A stretch of DNA of 10,859 nucleotides from the NCBI GenBank assembly GCA_028749105.1, contig JAQUQF010000033.1:1-10859 (forward strand), given 5' to 3'. A model generated the notes under the pieces. It made no database searches, had not been told where the DNA came from, and saw only the letters and a program-made list of their open reading frames with translations. The stretch comes from Acidobacteriota bacterium. Its GTDB lineage: Bacteria > Acidobacteriota > Aminicenantia > UBA2199. Both the position numbers and the translations under genes were made by a program. Every line of letters begins with the position of its first letter. Position 1 is the first letter of the stretch. Of this stretch, positions 1 through 9,033 are shown one piece after another.

Positions 1-456
1 GCCGCACAGGTCGGCGAACAGGTCCTTGGAGGAGGGCAGCCACATGCTCCCCTCGATGATGTATTCCCAGGCGACATTCACCGTTTGCGTGAAGGCCATG
101 GTCTCCAGGTTGTTGTAGCCCCGCTCCTGCAAATAGAGCCCCAGAGCCATGTAGCTGAGAGGGTGGCCGACGCAGTTGATCCAGAAGCCATTGTGGTCGC
201 GCCTGCCCCCTTCGCGGGCGCTCCAGAACGGGTAGCGGAAATTGTTCCAGACCTTCCGGATCGAGGCCTCGCGAAATATGCGCTGGCGCGTGTCGGGGAT
301 GATCAGGACATAGGCGCAGACGGTAGCGGCGACGACGGCCGTGTCGGTCCCGAGGTCTTTTTTCTTTTTCTCGGCCTCCGCGGCGCGGATTTTCAGGGGC
401 CCGGCAGGCAGGAGCAGGGCGGCGCAAACCAGGACCAACGTCAGGCGTTTCACCAT
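1..456 (-). CDS. Exported DUF3943-like protein (3' end cut by window edge)
   Basis: An open frame on the minus strand starts at ATG 456-454 and runs off the left edge after 152 codons, so the C-terminus is missing. Residues 1-27 look like a signal peptide: MVKR, a hydrophobic core (LTLVLVCAALLLPAG) and an Ala-rich end (IRAAEA). A second hydrophobic stretch lies at about 39-54. The region 90-152 contains GFWINCVGHPL, an LQERGYN segment, WEYIIEG and PSSKDLFADL. This resembles my memory of DUF3943, a family of exported, probably envelope-associated proteins with a GHP motif, a WEY..E motif and a conserved S..DL followed by Gly; the function of the family is unknown. The gene is divergent from the S1 gene. 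It has no Shine-Dalgarno sequence, but an extended -10 box ends 9 nt before the ATG, so it may be translated from a leaderless mRNA. The family call is by eye. Confidence 0.65.
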   Translation of the reverse strand, partial: MVKRLTLVLVCAALLLPAGPLKIRAAEAEKKKKDLGTDTAVVAATVCAYVLIIPDTRQRIFREASIRKVWNNFRYPFWSAREGGRRDHNGFWINCVGHPLSYMALGLYLQERGYNNLETMAFTQTVNVAWEYIIEGSMWLPSSKDLFADLCG

Positions 457-464
457 GGCCTGCC

Positions 465-473
465 ATTGTAGCA
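465..473 (-). promoter_or_regulatory. Extended -10 promoter of the DUF3943-like gene
   Basis: On the minus strand TGC-TACAAT (TGn plus a 5/6 match to TATAAT) ends at 465. No good -35 box is visible at 16-18 bp spacing, which extended -10 promoters tolerate. The expected start of transcription is near 459-457, leaving 0-3 nt before the ATG at 456. Confidence 0.5.
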
Positions 474-495
474 CAAAAGCAGGCGGCAGGTCCCC

Positions 496-524
496 TTGAC
501 TTTTCGGCCGATGCGGATTACACT
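496..524 (+). promoter_or_regulatory. Sigma70-type promoter of the S1-domain gene
   Basis: TTGACT (496-501) and TACACT (519-524) are separated by exactly 17 bp. Transcription should start near 530-531, giving a leader of about 48 nt. The upstream in-frame ATG at 525 directly abuts the -10 box and would lie upstream of the transcript, which rules it out as the start. Confidence 0.7.
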
Positions 525-566
525 ATGACAAGAATCTTGGTGATCCACATAGATCTGGACACAGAC

Positions 567-571
567 AAGGA
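567..571 (+). promoter_or_regulatory. Shine-Dalgarno site fixing the S1 gene start
   Basis: AAGGA sits 7 nt upstream of ATG 579. No comparable site precedes the ATG at 525. Confidence 0.65.
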
Positions 572-578
572 CAATCCA

Positions 579-1805
579 ATGACAGACAATCTGAGCCAAC
601 CCGCGTCCCAAAAAGGAGAAGAAAGCTTCGCCGACATGCTGAAGGCCTCGTACAAGTCCGCCGCCCGCATCAAGGTGGGCGAAGTGGCCGAAGGCAAGGT
701 CATCGCCATCGGCAAGGACGGCATTTTCCTCGACCTCGGCATCCGCGCCGAGGGGATGCTGGAGCGCGAGGAGTGCGAACGCCAGGGCGAGCTGACCGTG
801 CATCCAGGCGACGTGCTGCAGGTGCTGGTCACATCGTTCCGCGACGGGATCTTTCGCTGCACGGCCCGGCTGCGCCAGGCCGGCCGCGGCGATTCGCGCG
901 CGGCGAAGGATTCCCCATCCCTGGCCATGCTGCGCGAAGCGTATTCCGGGCGCATCCCGGTCGAGGGCAAGGTCAAGGCGGTGAACAAGGGCGGGTTCGA
1001 CGTCCAGGTCATGGGCCAGAAGGCTTTTTGCCCGATATCGCAGATCGAAAGGAACTACTGCCATAACCAGGAGACCCACCTGGAGAAATCATACTCCTTC
1101 CTGATCACCCAGTTCGAGGAGGACGGCCGCAACATCGTGATCAGCCGCAAGGAGTTGCTGCAGGCCGAGGAGAAGGAAAAAGCCAAGCTGCTGTGGCAGG
1201 AGCTCAAGGCCGGGCAGGTGCGCGAAGGCACGGTGACGTCCGTCCATGATTACGGCGCCTTTGTCGACATCGGCGGCGCCGAAGGCCTGCTGCACATTTC
1301 GGAGATCTCCTACCAGAAGATCCAGAGCGCCAAGGAGGTCATCCAGCCCGGGCAGCAGCTGAAGGTTGCCATCCTCAAGCTGGACCCGGAAGCGGGCAAG
1401 ATCTCACTGAGCGTCAAGGCCCTGTTGGCCGACCCCTGGACCGCTGCCGGCGAGAAGCTGACCGCCGGCGCCGAATTTACCGGCAAAGTCGTTCACCTGA
1501 AGCCTTTCGGGGCCTTTATCGAGCTGTTCCCGGGCGTAACCGGCCTGCTGCACGTCTCCCGCCTGGGGGTCGGTCGGCGCATCAATCATCCCAAGGAGAT
1601 CCTCACCGTCGATGATGATGTTCGCGTGCGCATCCTGGCGGTCGACCCGCAGCGCAAGACCCTCTCGCTGACCATGGAAGAGCCCGAGGAAGATTTCAGC
1701 GGCGAACTGGAACGGATGAGGGAAAATCAGGACCAGGAGCTTCGGAACAGCGGCAGCGCCATGGCCGACATTTTCGACTCGGCCATCCGCAAGAAAAAAG
1801 AGTAA
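579..1805 (+). CDS. Four-domain S1 RNA-binding protein (ribosomal protein S1-like)
   Basis: The protein has 408 residues from ATG 579, chosen because of the Shine-Dalgarno site at 567-571 and because the earlier ATG (525) abuts the promoter -10 box. Four S1-type OB folds can be read at about residues 34-98, 126-192, 212-280 and 296-366. The third and fourth carry the classic motifs HDYGAFVDIGGAEGLLHISE and KPFGAFIEL...GLLHVS. The second is more diverged and includes KAFCPISQ, a feature of S1 repeat proteins. The tail (367-408) is acidic then basic and probably disordered. Four repeats and about 400 residues match the short S1 proteins of many bacteria rather than the six-repeat enterobacterial S1. 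S1 proteins bind single-stranded mRNA and assist 30S initiation. Whether this is the main ribosomal S1 or a paralogue cannot be told here. It converges on the PPDK regulator with a 7-bp gap. Confidence 0.85.
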   Translation: MTDNLSQPASQKGEESFADMLKASYKSAARIKVGEVAEGKVIAIGKDGIFLDLGIRAEGMLEREECERQGELTVHPGDVLQVLVTSFRDGIFRCTARLRQAGRGDSRAAKDSPSLAMLREAYSGRIPVEGKVKAVNKGGFDVQVMGQKAFCPISQIERNYCHNQETHLEKSYSFLITQFEEDGRNIVISRKELLQAEEKEKAKLLWQELKAGQVREGTVTSVHDYGAFVDIGGAEGLLHISEISYQKIQSAKEVIQPGQQLKVAILKLDPEAGKISLSVKALLADPWTAAGEKLTAGAEFTGKVVHLKPFGAFIELFPGVTGLLHVSRLGVGRRINHPKEILTVDDDVRVRILAVDPQRKTLSLTMEEPEEDFSGELERMRENQDQELRNSGSAMADIFDSAIRKKKE

Positions 1806-1812
1806 CCAGCCC

Positions 1813-2664
1813 TCAATAGGGAATATTTCCCTTCTTCAGGCCCGACCGGGCATAGATCAAGCGCATCACCTCGGTAGCCGTTTCCTCGATGGATCGGTAG
1901 GTGGCGTCCAGGACGGGCCATTGCCGGCGCTCATACAGGCGCAGGGCGAACAGCACCTCACGGCGAATCTGATCGAGATCGGAATAGGCCGAGCCCTCGT
2001 CCACCTGGAGATGGACCTGGCGTTCACGGCGGATCGCCTCCAGGCGCCGGGGATGAATGGTCAGGGCGATGATCTTTTTCTGGTCGATGCCAATGAGTTC
2101 GGCGGCAGGCTCCTCGTCGAGGACGACCGGCACATTGGCCACTTTCCAGCCGCGGTAGGAAAGGTAGATGCTGACCGGCGTCTTGGAGGTCCGCGAGACA
2201 CCCAGCAGCACGATCTCGGCATCGGCGATTGTCTCCAGCCGGCGGCCGTCGTCATGCTTGATGGTGAAGTCGACCGCCTCGATGCGCCTGAAGTAGTCGC
2301 TGTCCAGCTGGTGGAACAAACCGGGCTTGGCCAGCGGCGAGATCTCCAGCAGGTCGGAAAGCCGGGTGAGCACCGGACCCAGGATGTCCACGGTGGGCAC
2401 GCCGTTCAGCCGCCCCAGCTCGGTGATTTTGTGGCGCAGCTCCGGGGAGGCCATGGTGTAGATGATCACGCCGTTGACCGCGGTCGCGCGCAGAAAGATG
2501 TCCTGAACCTGCTGCAGGGTGCGGATGTTGGAAAAGGTCTCCAGGACGATCTGCGTGGTCTTGAACTGGCTCAGGGCCGCCAGGACCACCGTCTCGCAGG
2601 TCTTGCCCGTGGCATCGGAGACGGCGAAGATGTAGCGCTTGAACTCCTTTTCCTCGCTGGGCAT
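1813..2664 (-). CDS. Pyruvate,phosphate dikinase / PEP synthase regulatory protein (bifunctional kinase-phosphorylase)
   Basis: The 283-residue protein matches the kinase-PPPase (DUF299) family. These proteins inactivate PPDK or PEP synthase by ADP-dependent phosphorylation of an active-site threonine and reactivate it by phosphate-dependent removal, forming pyrophosphate, so they set the direction between pyruvate and PEP in the cytoplasm. Visible motifs are SDATGKT near residues 16-22 (the usual SDSTGET position), the P-loop-like GVSRTSKTP at 155-163 and the C-terminal DATYRSIEETA at 253-263. The length is normal for the family. The start ATG (2664-2662) has no Shine-Dalgarno sequence; a good promoter places transcription initiation at the ATG itself, so a leaderless mRNA is likely. 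The target enzyme is not in this window, so whether it controls PPDK or PEP synthase is undecided. The gene is divergent from secA. Confidence 0.9.
   Translation of the reverse strand: MPSEEKEFKRYIFAVSDATGKTCETVVLAALSQFKTTQIVLETFSNIRTLQQVQDIFLRATAVNGVIIYTMASPELRHKITELGRLNGVPTVDILGPVLTRLSDLLEISPLAKPGLFHQLDSDYFRRIEAVDFTIKHDDGRRLETIADAEIVLLGVSRTSKTPVSIYLSYRGWKVANVPVVLDEEPAAELIGIDQKKIIALTIHPRRLEAIRRERQVHLQVDEGSAYSDLDQIRREVLFALRLYERRQWPVLDATYRSIEETATEVMRLIYARSGLKKGNIPY
1819..1831. other. Small inverted repeat at the S1/PPDK-regulator convergent junction
   Basis: GGGAA-TAT-TTCCC forms a 5-bp stem with a 3-nt loop inside the last codons of the minus-strand gene and just past the S1 stop codon. It lacks a following T-run on either strand, so it is only a weak candidate for a bidirectional stop. 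No better terminator is seen in the 7-bp gap. Confidence 0.25.
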
Positions 2665-2670
2665 GAAAAA

Positions 2671-2699
2671 ATACTATGCCGGGCGGCGCGAAAAGTCAA
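2671..2699 (-). promoter_or_regulatory. Sigma70-type promoter of the PPDK regulator gene
   Basis: On the minus strand TTGACT (2699-2694) and TAGTAT (2676-2671) are 17 bp apart. Counting 7 nt past the -10 box lands on the A of the start codon at 2664, predicting a leaderless transcript. Confidence 0.7.
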
Positions 2700-2717
2700 C
2701 GCCAACCGGAGTTTCGA

Positions 2718-2746
2718 TTGATAAAAGCGCCCGGCTTCTGTATAAT
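2718..2746 (+). promoter_or_regulatory. Sigma70-type promoter of secA
   Basis: TTGATA (2718-2723), a 17-bp spacer and a perfect TATAAT (2741-2746). Initiation is expected at G2752 or A2753, only 3-4 nt before ATG 2756. It lies back-to-back with the PPDK-regulator promoter; the two -35 boxes are 18 bp apart. Confidence 0.75.
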
Positions 2747-2755
2747 GTGCTGACC

Positions 2756-5325
<2,570 letters not shown>

Positions 5326-5329
<4 letters not shown>

Positions 5330-6798
5330 AGACACACGACAAGATCCTGCCCGAGCACGGGCTGACCTTTGACGACGTGCTCCTGGTACCCGGGTATTCC
5401 GAGGTTCTCCCCAGCCAGGCCGACACATCGGCCCCCTTCTCCCGCCGCATCCGCCTGAGCGTCCCGCTGGTGTCGGCGGCGATGGACACCGTTTCCGAAT
5501 CGCGCATGGCCATCGCCATGGCCCAGCTGGGGGGGATGGCCATCATCCACAAGAACCTGTCCATCGGCGAACAGGCCGGCGAAGTCCTGAAGGTCAAGCG
5601 CTCGGAATCGGGGATGATCGTCAACCCGATCACCCTGCGCCCGGACAACACCATCCAGGAAGCGCGGCAGCTGGTCCGGGAGAAAGGGATATCGGGTCTG
5701 CCCATCGTCGACGGCCAGGGGAAGCTGGTCGGCATCCTGACCAACCGCGACCTGCGTTTCGCCGGCAGCCCCGGCGACCGCATCTCGACCATCATGAAGG
5801 CCAAGGGACTGATCACCGCCGGCGAGGACATCACCATGGCCGAGGCCAAGAAGCTCCTGCACATCAACCGCATCGAGAAGCTGCCCGTCGTGGACAAGGA
5901 CAACTTCCTGAAAGGGCTGATCACCTTCAAGGACATCCTCAAGACGGAGAAATTCCCCGCCGCCTCCAAGGACCCCCAGGGGCAGCTGCGGGTGGGTGCC
6001 GCGGTGGGGACCGCCGCCGACACCCTGGAGCGGGTGCGGGCCCTGGTCGCGGCCAAGGTCGACGCCATCGTCATCGACACCTCGCACGCCCATTCACGCA
6101 AGGTGATGCAGACGATCGAGAAGGTCCGCGCTGAGACGCAGGCCATCGACCTGGTCGTGGGCAACATCGCCACCGCTGCGGCCGCCCGCGACCTGCTGTC
6201 TCTGGGCGTCGACGGCCTGAAGGTCGGCATCGGCCCCGGATCGATATGCACCACCCGGGTCGTGACCGGCGCCGGCGTTCCCCAGATCACCGCCATCATG
6301 GAAATTGCCCGCGAGGTCGCCGGCCGGGTGCCGGTAATCGCCGACGGCGGCATCAAGTTCTCCGGGGACATCACCAAGGCCCTGGCCGCCGGCGCCGACG
6401 CGGTGATGATCGGCTCCATCCTGGCCGGAACCGACGAGAGCCCGGGCGAGATGGTGATCTACCAGGGGCGCTCCTACAAAAAATACCGCGGCATGGGCTC
6501 GATCGGCGCCATGAAGGCCGGCAGCCGCGACCGTTATTTTCAGGAAGACGAATTCGCCGACTCCAAGCTGGTCCCCGAGGGGATCGAGGGGCGCGTACCC
6601 TACCGCGGCTCGGTCATGAACCTGATCCCGCTGCTCATCGGCGGCGTGCGCGCCGGCATGGGACTGACCGGCTGCCGCACCATCGCCGAGCTGCACGACA
6701 AGGCCCGCTTCATCCGCATTACCTTCGCCGGATTGAAGGAAAGCCATGTTCACGACGTGATCATTACCGAGGAGTCTCCGAACTACAGGATGGACTGA
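5326..6798 (+). CDS. guaB: Inosine-5'-monophosphate dehydrogenase
   Basis: IMP dehydrogenase oxidises IMP to XMP with NAD+, the rate-limiting step toward GMP. The 490-residue protein has the full domain order: N-terminal barrel part starting LTFDDVLLVPGYSEVLP, a CBS pair at about 95-208 (SGLPIVD, GILTNRDLRF, EKLPVVD), then the rest of the barrel. The catalytic loop is GPGSICTTR with Cys308; the phosphate-binding part is ADGGIKFSGDITKAL followed by MIGSILAGTDESPGE; the flap has DRYFQ with the Arg403-Tyr404 pair. The usual HGHS motif after the NAD-site aspartate reads HAHS (254-257), a mild variant. The start is ATG 5326, overlapping the secA stop by 4 nt, which implies translational coupling in one operon. 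An upstream extension of this frame is a shadow of secA. Confidence 0.97.
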
Positions 6799-6806
6799 GA
6801 AAAAGC

Positions 6807-7418
6807 ATGAAGATGAAGGCCATATTGGTGCTCGGACTGATAATGGCCGCCCATCTGCCCGCTGCCGGAAGCACGGCCTCCCGCATCGGCGCCGGGATAC
6901 GGATCAGCTCCTTTGGCATTCCCAACGCCCTGCTCGACCTGGTCCTCTACGAGCATCCGCAGCTGGCAGGGACGGCCAAGTCCTTCGAGATCCATTCCTA
7001 CGGGGAGAAGGGGCCGCAATCGGTCTTCAGCGGCATATACTGCCTCGAATACAGCCGCATCTCCGGCGAGGGCTACTGGCGGGTCGAGAACTACGACAAC
7101 CGCATTTTCGGTTCGGGGGAGGTTACCCAGGTCAATTTCACCGCCTCCATCCTGATGCACATCTTTCCCAGCTCCCCCATCCATCCGTACATCGGCGGCG
7201 GCATCGGCATCGGCAGCATGAGCATCTGGGCCGAGGGGAGTCACCAGGACGAGCTCGGCACGACCATTCGCGACACATACAAGAAAAGGATCATCGTCCC
7301 GGTCGGGCACATCCCCGTCGGCATTATCGCCAACATCGGCGACAAGTTCCTCCTCCGCGCCGAAGCCGGCTTCAAGAACGGTTTTTATTTTGGCGGCAGC
7401 CTGGCGGTCAATTTCTGA
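6807..7418 (+). CDS. Small exported protein, probable outer-membrane beta-barrel, unknown function
   Basis: The 203-residue product begins with a signal peptide (MKMKAILVLGLIMAAHLPAAG; cleavage probably near 21-24). The mature part is rich in alternating polar and hydrophobic stretches and aromatic residues, includes HPYIGGGIGIGSMSIW (126-141), typical of strand-turn-strand regions in small OmpW/OmpX-like barrels, and ends in GGSLAVNF. A C-terminal Phe after an alternating strand is the usual signal recognised by the BAM complex. I do not recognise a specific family. It starts 8 nt after guaB and is probably cotranscribed with secA-guaB; the Shine-Dalgarno site is weak. A second ATG two codons downstream (6813) is an alternative start. 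There is no clear terminator before the next promoter at 7436. Confidence 0.75.
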   Translation: MKMKAILVLGLIMAAHLPAAGSTASRIGAGIRISSFGIPNALLDLVLYEHPQLAGTAKSFEIHSYGEKGPQSVFSGIYCLEYSRISGEGYWRVENYDNRIFGSGEVTQVNFTASILMHIFPSSPIHPYIGGGIGIGSMSIWAEGSHQDELGTTIRDTYKKRIIVPVGHIPVGIIANIGDKFLLRAEAGFKNGFYFGGSLAVNF

Positions 7419-7435
7419 AGCACGGGGTGCGTCCC

Positions 7436-7463
7436 TTGAAAAACCGGGGATTTGCGCTATAAT
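7436..7463 (+). promoter_or_regulatory. Sigma70-type promoter of the MerR-family gene
   Basis: TTGAAA (7436-7441), a 16-bp spacer and a perfect TATAAT (7458-7463). The leader would be about 22 nt. The spacing is ordinary, unlike the 19-20 bp spacers of classic MerR-activated promoters. Confidence 0.7.
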
Positions 7464-7492
7464 CAGCAGGGAGAACAAGCAAGAGCGGAGAA

Positions 7493-7864
7493 ATGGCTGA
7501 GATCAAGATTCCCGACAAACTGACCTTCAAGCGCAAAGAGGTCATCCAGCTTGCCAAGCTGGACGGCCGCGTCCTCGATTACTGGGAAAAGGAATTTGCC
7601 GCCTTCGCTCCGATGGTCAACCAGAGCGGCGAGAAATTTTACAGCCGCCTCGACGTGGAAGTGATCCTCGCCGTTAAAAAATGGCTGATCCAGGAGAAAC
7701 GCGACAAGGGCCTGATCAAGGACTTGCTGCGGCAGCATTTCACAAACGTGGCCAACGGCACCTCCACGCAGGGAACCGACCCGGTCGATCCCGGGAAACT
7801 GCAAAAGATTCGCAGCACGCTCAGGGAAATATTGACTTTACTTGCCAAAGATGATAAAAATTGA
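7493..7864 (+). CDS. Small MerR-family DNA-binding protein
   Basis: The 123-residue protein carries an N-terminal MerR-type winged helix (about 12-80): FKRKEVIQLAKL forms the first helices, LDYWEKEF fits the conserved Y/W-E position, KFYSRLDVEVILAVKKWL is the wing followed by the next helix, and KGLIKDLL completes it. The C-terminal 40 residues hold a short linker (NGTSTQGTDPVDPG) and one helix that could dimerise; there is no ligand- or metal-binding domain. The regulated genes are unknown. It has its own promoter. GGAG lies only 2 nt before the ATG, which is tight; a better AGGGAG (7468-7473) is 19 nt away, too far to be usual. tRNA-Pro follows after 6 nt and surE after that. From memory, a MerR gene, tRNA-Pro and surE also occur together in some deltaproteobacteria; this was not checked. 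Confidence 0.85.
   Translation: MAEIKIPDKLTFKRKEVIQLAKLDGRVLDYWEKEFAAFAPMVNQSGEKFYSRLDVEVILAVKKWLIQEKRDKGLIKDLLRQHFTNVANGTSTQGTDPVDPGKLQKIRSTLREILTLLAKDDKN
7832..7860 (+). promoter_or_regulatory. Candidate tRNA-Pro/surE promoter inside the end of the MerR gene
   Basis: TTGACT (7832-7837), a 17-bp spacer and TAAAAA (7855-7860), preceded by TGA so that it fits an extended -10. Initiation would fall near 7867, 4 nt before the mature tRNA. The -10 box matches the consensus at only 4 of 6 positions. Confidence 0.5.
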
Positions 7865-7870
7865 GTGAGT

Positions 7871-7945
7871 CGGGGCGTAGCGCAGCCTGGTTAGCGTACA
7901 CGCTTGGGGTGCGTGTGGTCGGTGGTTCGAATCCACTCGCCCCGA
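7871..7945 (+). tRNA. tRNA-Pro (anticodon GGG)
   Basis: A complete 75-nt cloverleaf. The acceptor stem CGGGGCG/CGCCCCG pairs over all 7 bp with discriminator A7945. The D stem is GCGC/GCGT, the anticodon stem CACGC/GCGTG with loop TTGGGGT (anticodon GGG at 7906-7908), and the T stem GGTGG/CCACT with loop TTCGAAT. The C1-G72 pair and A73 are proline identity features. The 3' CCA is not encoded (TTT follows) and must be added by the CCA enzyme. It reads CCC and CCU. Confidence 0.97.
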
Positions 7946-7967
7946 TTTCTTTCAAGAATCAATCCCG

Positions 7968-8729
7968 ATGAAAACCATATTGCTGACCAACGACGACGGC
8001 TTTTACTCCAAAGGGCTCACCGCGCTGAAGGCCGAACTGGAAAAAGAGCACCGGGTCTGGGTGGTGGCCCCGGACAGCGAAAAGAGCGCCATCAGCATGG
8101 CGCTGACCCTGAACCACCCGCTGCGCATCAACCAGGTCGAGGAGAATGTCTTCGCCGTCAACGGCACGACCTCCGATTGCGTCAACATCGCCCTGCAGAA
8201 GATACTGCCGAGCCGACCCGACTTCGTTGTCTCGGGGATGAACCTCGGCGAGAATCTTTCCGAGGACATTTTCTTTTCGGGGACGGTCGGCGGCGCCTTC
8301 TCGGGGCACCTCTACGGCATCCCGTCCCTGGCCGTGTCGCTGATTGCCGGCCTGGGTCAGTACCAGCAGCAGAGGTTCGAGTTCGCCGCCGGGGCGTGCG
8401 TCACGGCCAGGATACTCGGGAAACTGCTGGCCGGGCCGCATGATCACGTCATCTACAACCTGAACATTCCCTTTCCCAACAACGGCGAGATCGTCGTGAC
8501 CACCCTGGGCAGCAAGCGCTACACCCCTGACATCGTCGAGCGCACCGATCCCCGCGGGCGCAAGTATTTCTGGATAGGAGCCGGGACGCCGAATTACTCG
8601 GGCAGCGAGGGGAGTGACATTTGGGCGGTGCAGAACGGCAGCATCTCCCTGAGCATCATCAAATACGACCTGAATTCAAAAAAGGAGCTGCAGCGCCTGG
8701 CCGGGGTTTTCAGCGAATTCCATCTCTAG
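7968..8729 (+). CDS. surE: 5'/3'-nucleotidase SurE
   Basis: SurE is a metal-dependent phosphatase acting on nucleoside 5'- and 3'-monophosphates, linked to stress and stationary-phase survival. The 253-residue protein has the N-terminal TNDDG motif with metal ligands Asp9/Asp10, a further expected ligand at Ser40 (APDSEKS), NGTTSDCVNIAL at 65-76 (usually GTPsDCV), SGMNLGENL with Asn92, and FFSGTVGGAFSGHLYGIPSLAVS at about 102-124 (read in two parts, SGTVGGA and GIPSLAVS). The length is normal for the family. The ATG lies 22 nt after the tRNA with no room for a separate promoter and no Shine-Dalgarno site, so its mRNA probably arises by cleavage of a tRNA-surE transcript. Confidence 0.95.
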   Translation: MKTILLTNDDGFYSKGLTALKAELEKEHRVWVVAPDSEKSAISMALTLNHPLRINQVEENVFAVNGTTSDCVNIALQKILPSRPDFVVSGMNLGENLSEDIFFSGTVGGAFSGHLYGIPSLAVSLIAGLGQYQQQRFEFAAGACVTARILGKLLAGPHDHVIYNLNIPFPNNGEIVVTTLGSKRYTPDIVERTDPRGRKYFWIGAGTPNYSGSEGSDIWAVQNGSISLSIIKYDLNSKKELQRLAGVFSEFHL

Positions 8730-8787
8730 CTGCTGCGCCCGGCGCGCAACGTCCGCGGAGTCCAGGGCTTGCGTCCAGGAGAAAGCC
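8730..8787. other. Convergent intergenic spacer, no clear terminator
   Basis: These 58 bp separate the converging surE and DUF2007 genes. A short TGCGC/GCGCA inverted repeat and a repeated GTCCAGG are present, but no stem followed by a T-run on either strand. Confidence 0.4.
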
Positions 8788-9003
8788 TTAATCGGCCAGC
8801 GCCTTCCTGGCTTCCTCCGCCAGTTCGCGCGGGACCATGACCTTCACCTTCCCCAGCCCGTCCATCGTGATGCCGAAGATGCGGCCGGCGGCTTCGTACT
8901 CCAGCAGCACCGGGATGCCATAGCTCTCCAGCTTGGACTTGACGATCTCGGCTTCCAAGCTGCCCTCGACCGCCATGAGTTCCACCAAGTTCGTCTCGCT
9001 CAT
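8788..9003 (-). CDS. DUF2007-family small protein
   Basis: A 71-residue cytosolic protein from ATG 9003-9001. The layout matches DUF2007, described in databases as a putative signal-transducing domain: an opening strand and helix (LVELMAVEGSLEAEIVKSKL), then ESYGIPVLLEY, a variable middle and a final strand plus helix (KVKVMVPRELAEEARKALAD). The biochemical function is unknown. A longer reading from an ATG at 9084 would run into the end of the upstream lipoprotein gene and add non-family residues, so I reject it. A strong purine-rich AAGGAAGGAG (9033-9024) lies 20 nt before the chosen ATG, an unusual distance. It starts 28 nt after the lipoprotein gene and is probably cotranscribed with it. 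Confidence 0.75.
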   Translation of the reverse strand: MSETNLVELMAVEGSLEAEIVKSKLESYGIPVLLEYEAAGRIFGITMDGLGKVKVMVPRELAEEARKALAD

Positions 9004-9023
9004 CGCTTTTTCGCCGCGGGGAT

Positions 9024-9033
9024 CTCCTTCCTT
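9024..9033 (-). promoter_or_regulatory. Shine-Dalgarno-like site, unusually far from the DUF2007 start
   Basis: On the minus strand AAGGAAGGAG overlaps the lipoprotein stop codon and ends 20 nt before the ATG. No in-frame ATG, GTG or TTG lies between. The spacer contains a CCGCGG palindrome. Confidence 0.4.

Noticed and set aside
1921..2721. A 266-codon plus-strand frame opposite the PPDK regulator
   Set aside because: Same antisense effect; it runs through the secA promoter region and has no recognisable motif.
2639..2755. Upstream extension of the SecA frame by 39 residues
   Set aside because: It lies upstream of the transcription start implied by the TATAAT box and overlaps the divergent gene. 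SecA family alignment begins at 2756.
7420..7430. GCAC-GGG-GTGC hairpin after the outer-membrane protein gene as a terminator
   Set aside because: The stem is only 4 bp and no T-run follows; it lies directly against the next promoter.
7436..7463. MerR-type regulated promoter with dyad operator
   Set aside because: The spacer is 16 bp rather than 19-20 bp and no dyad is visible between the boxes.
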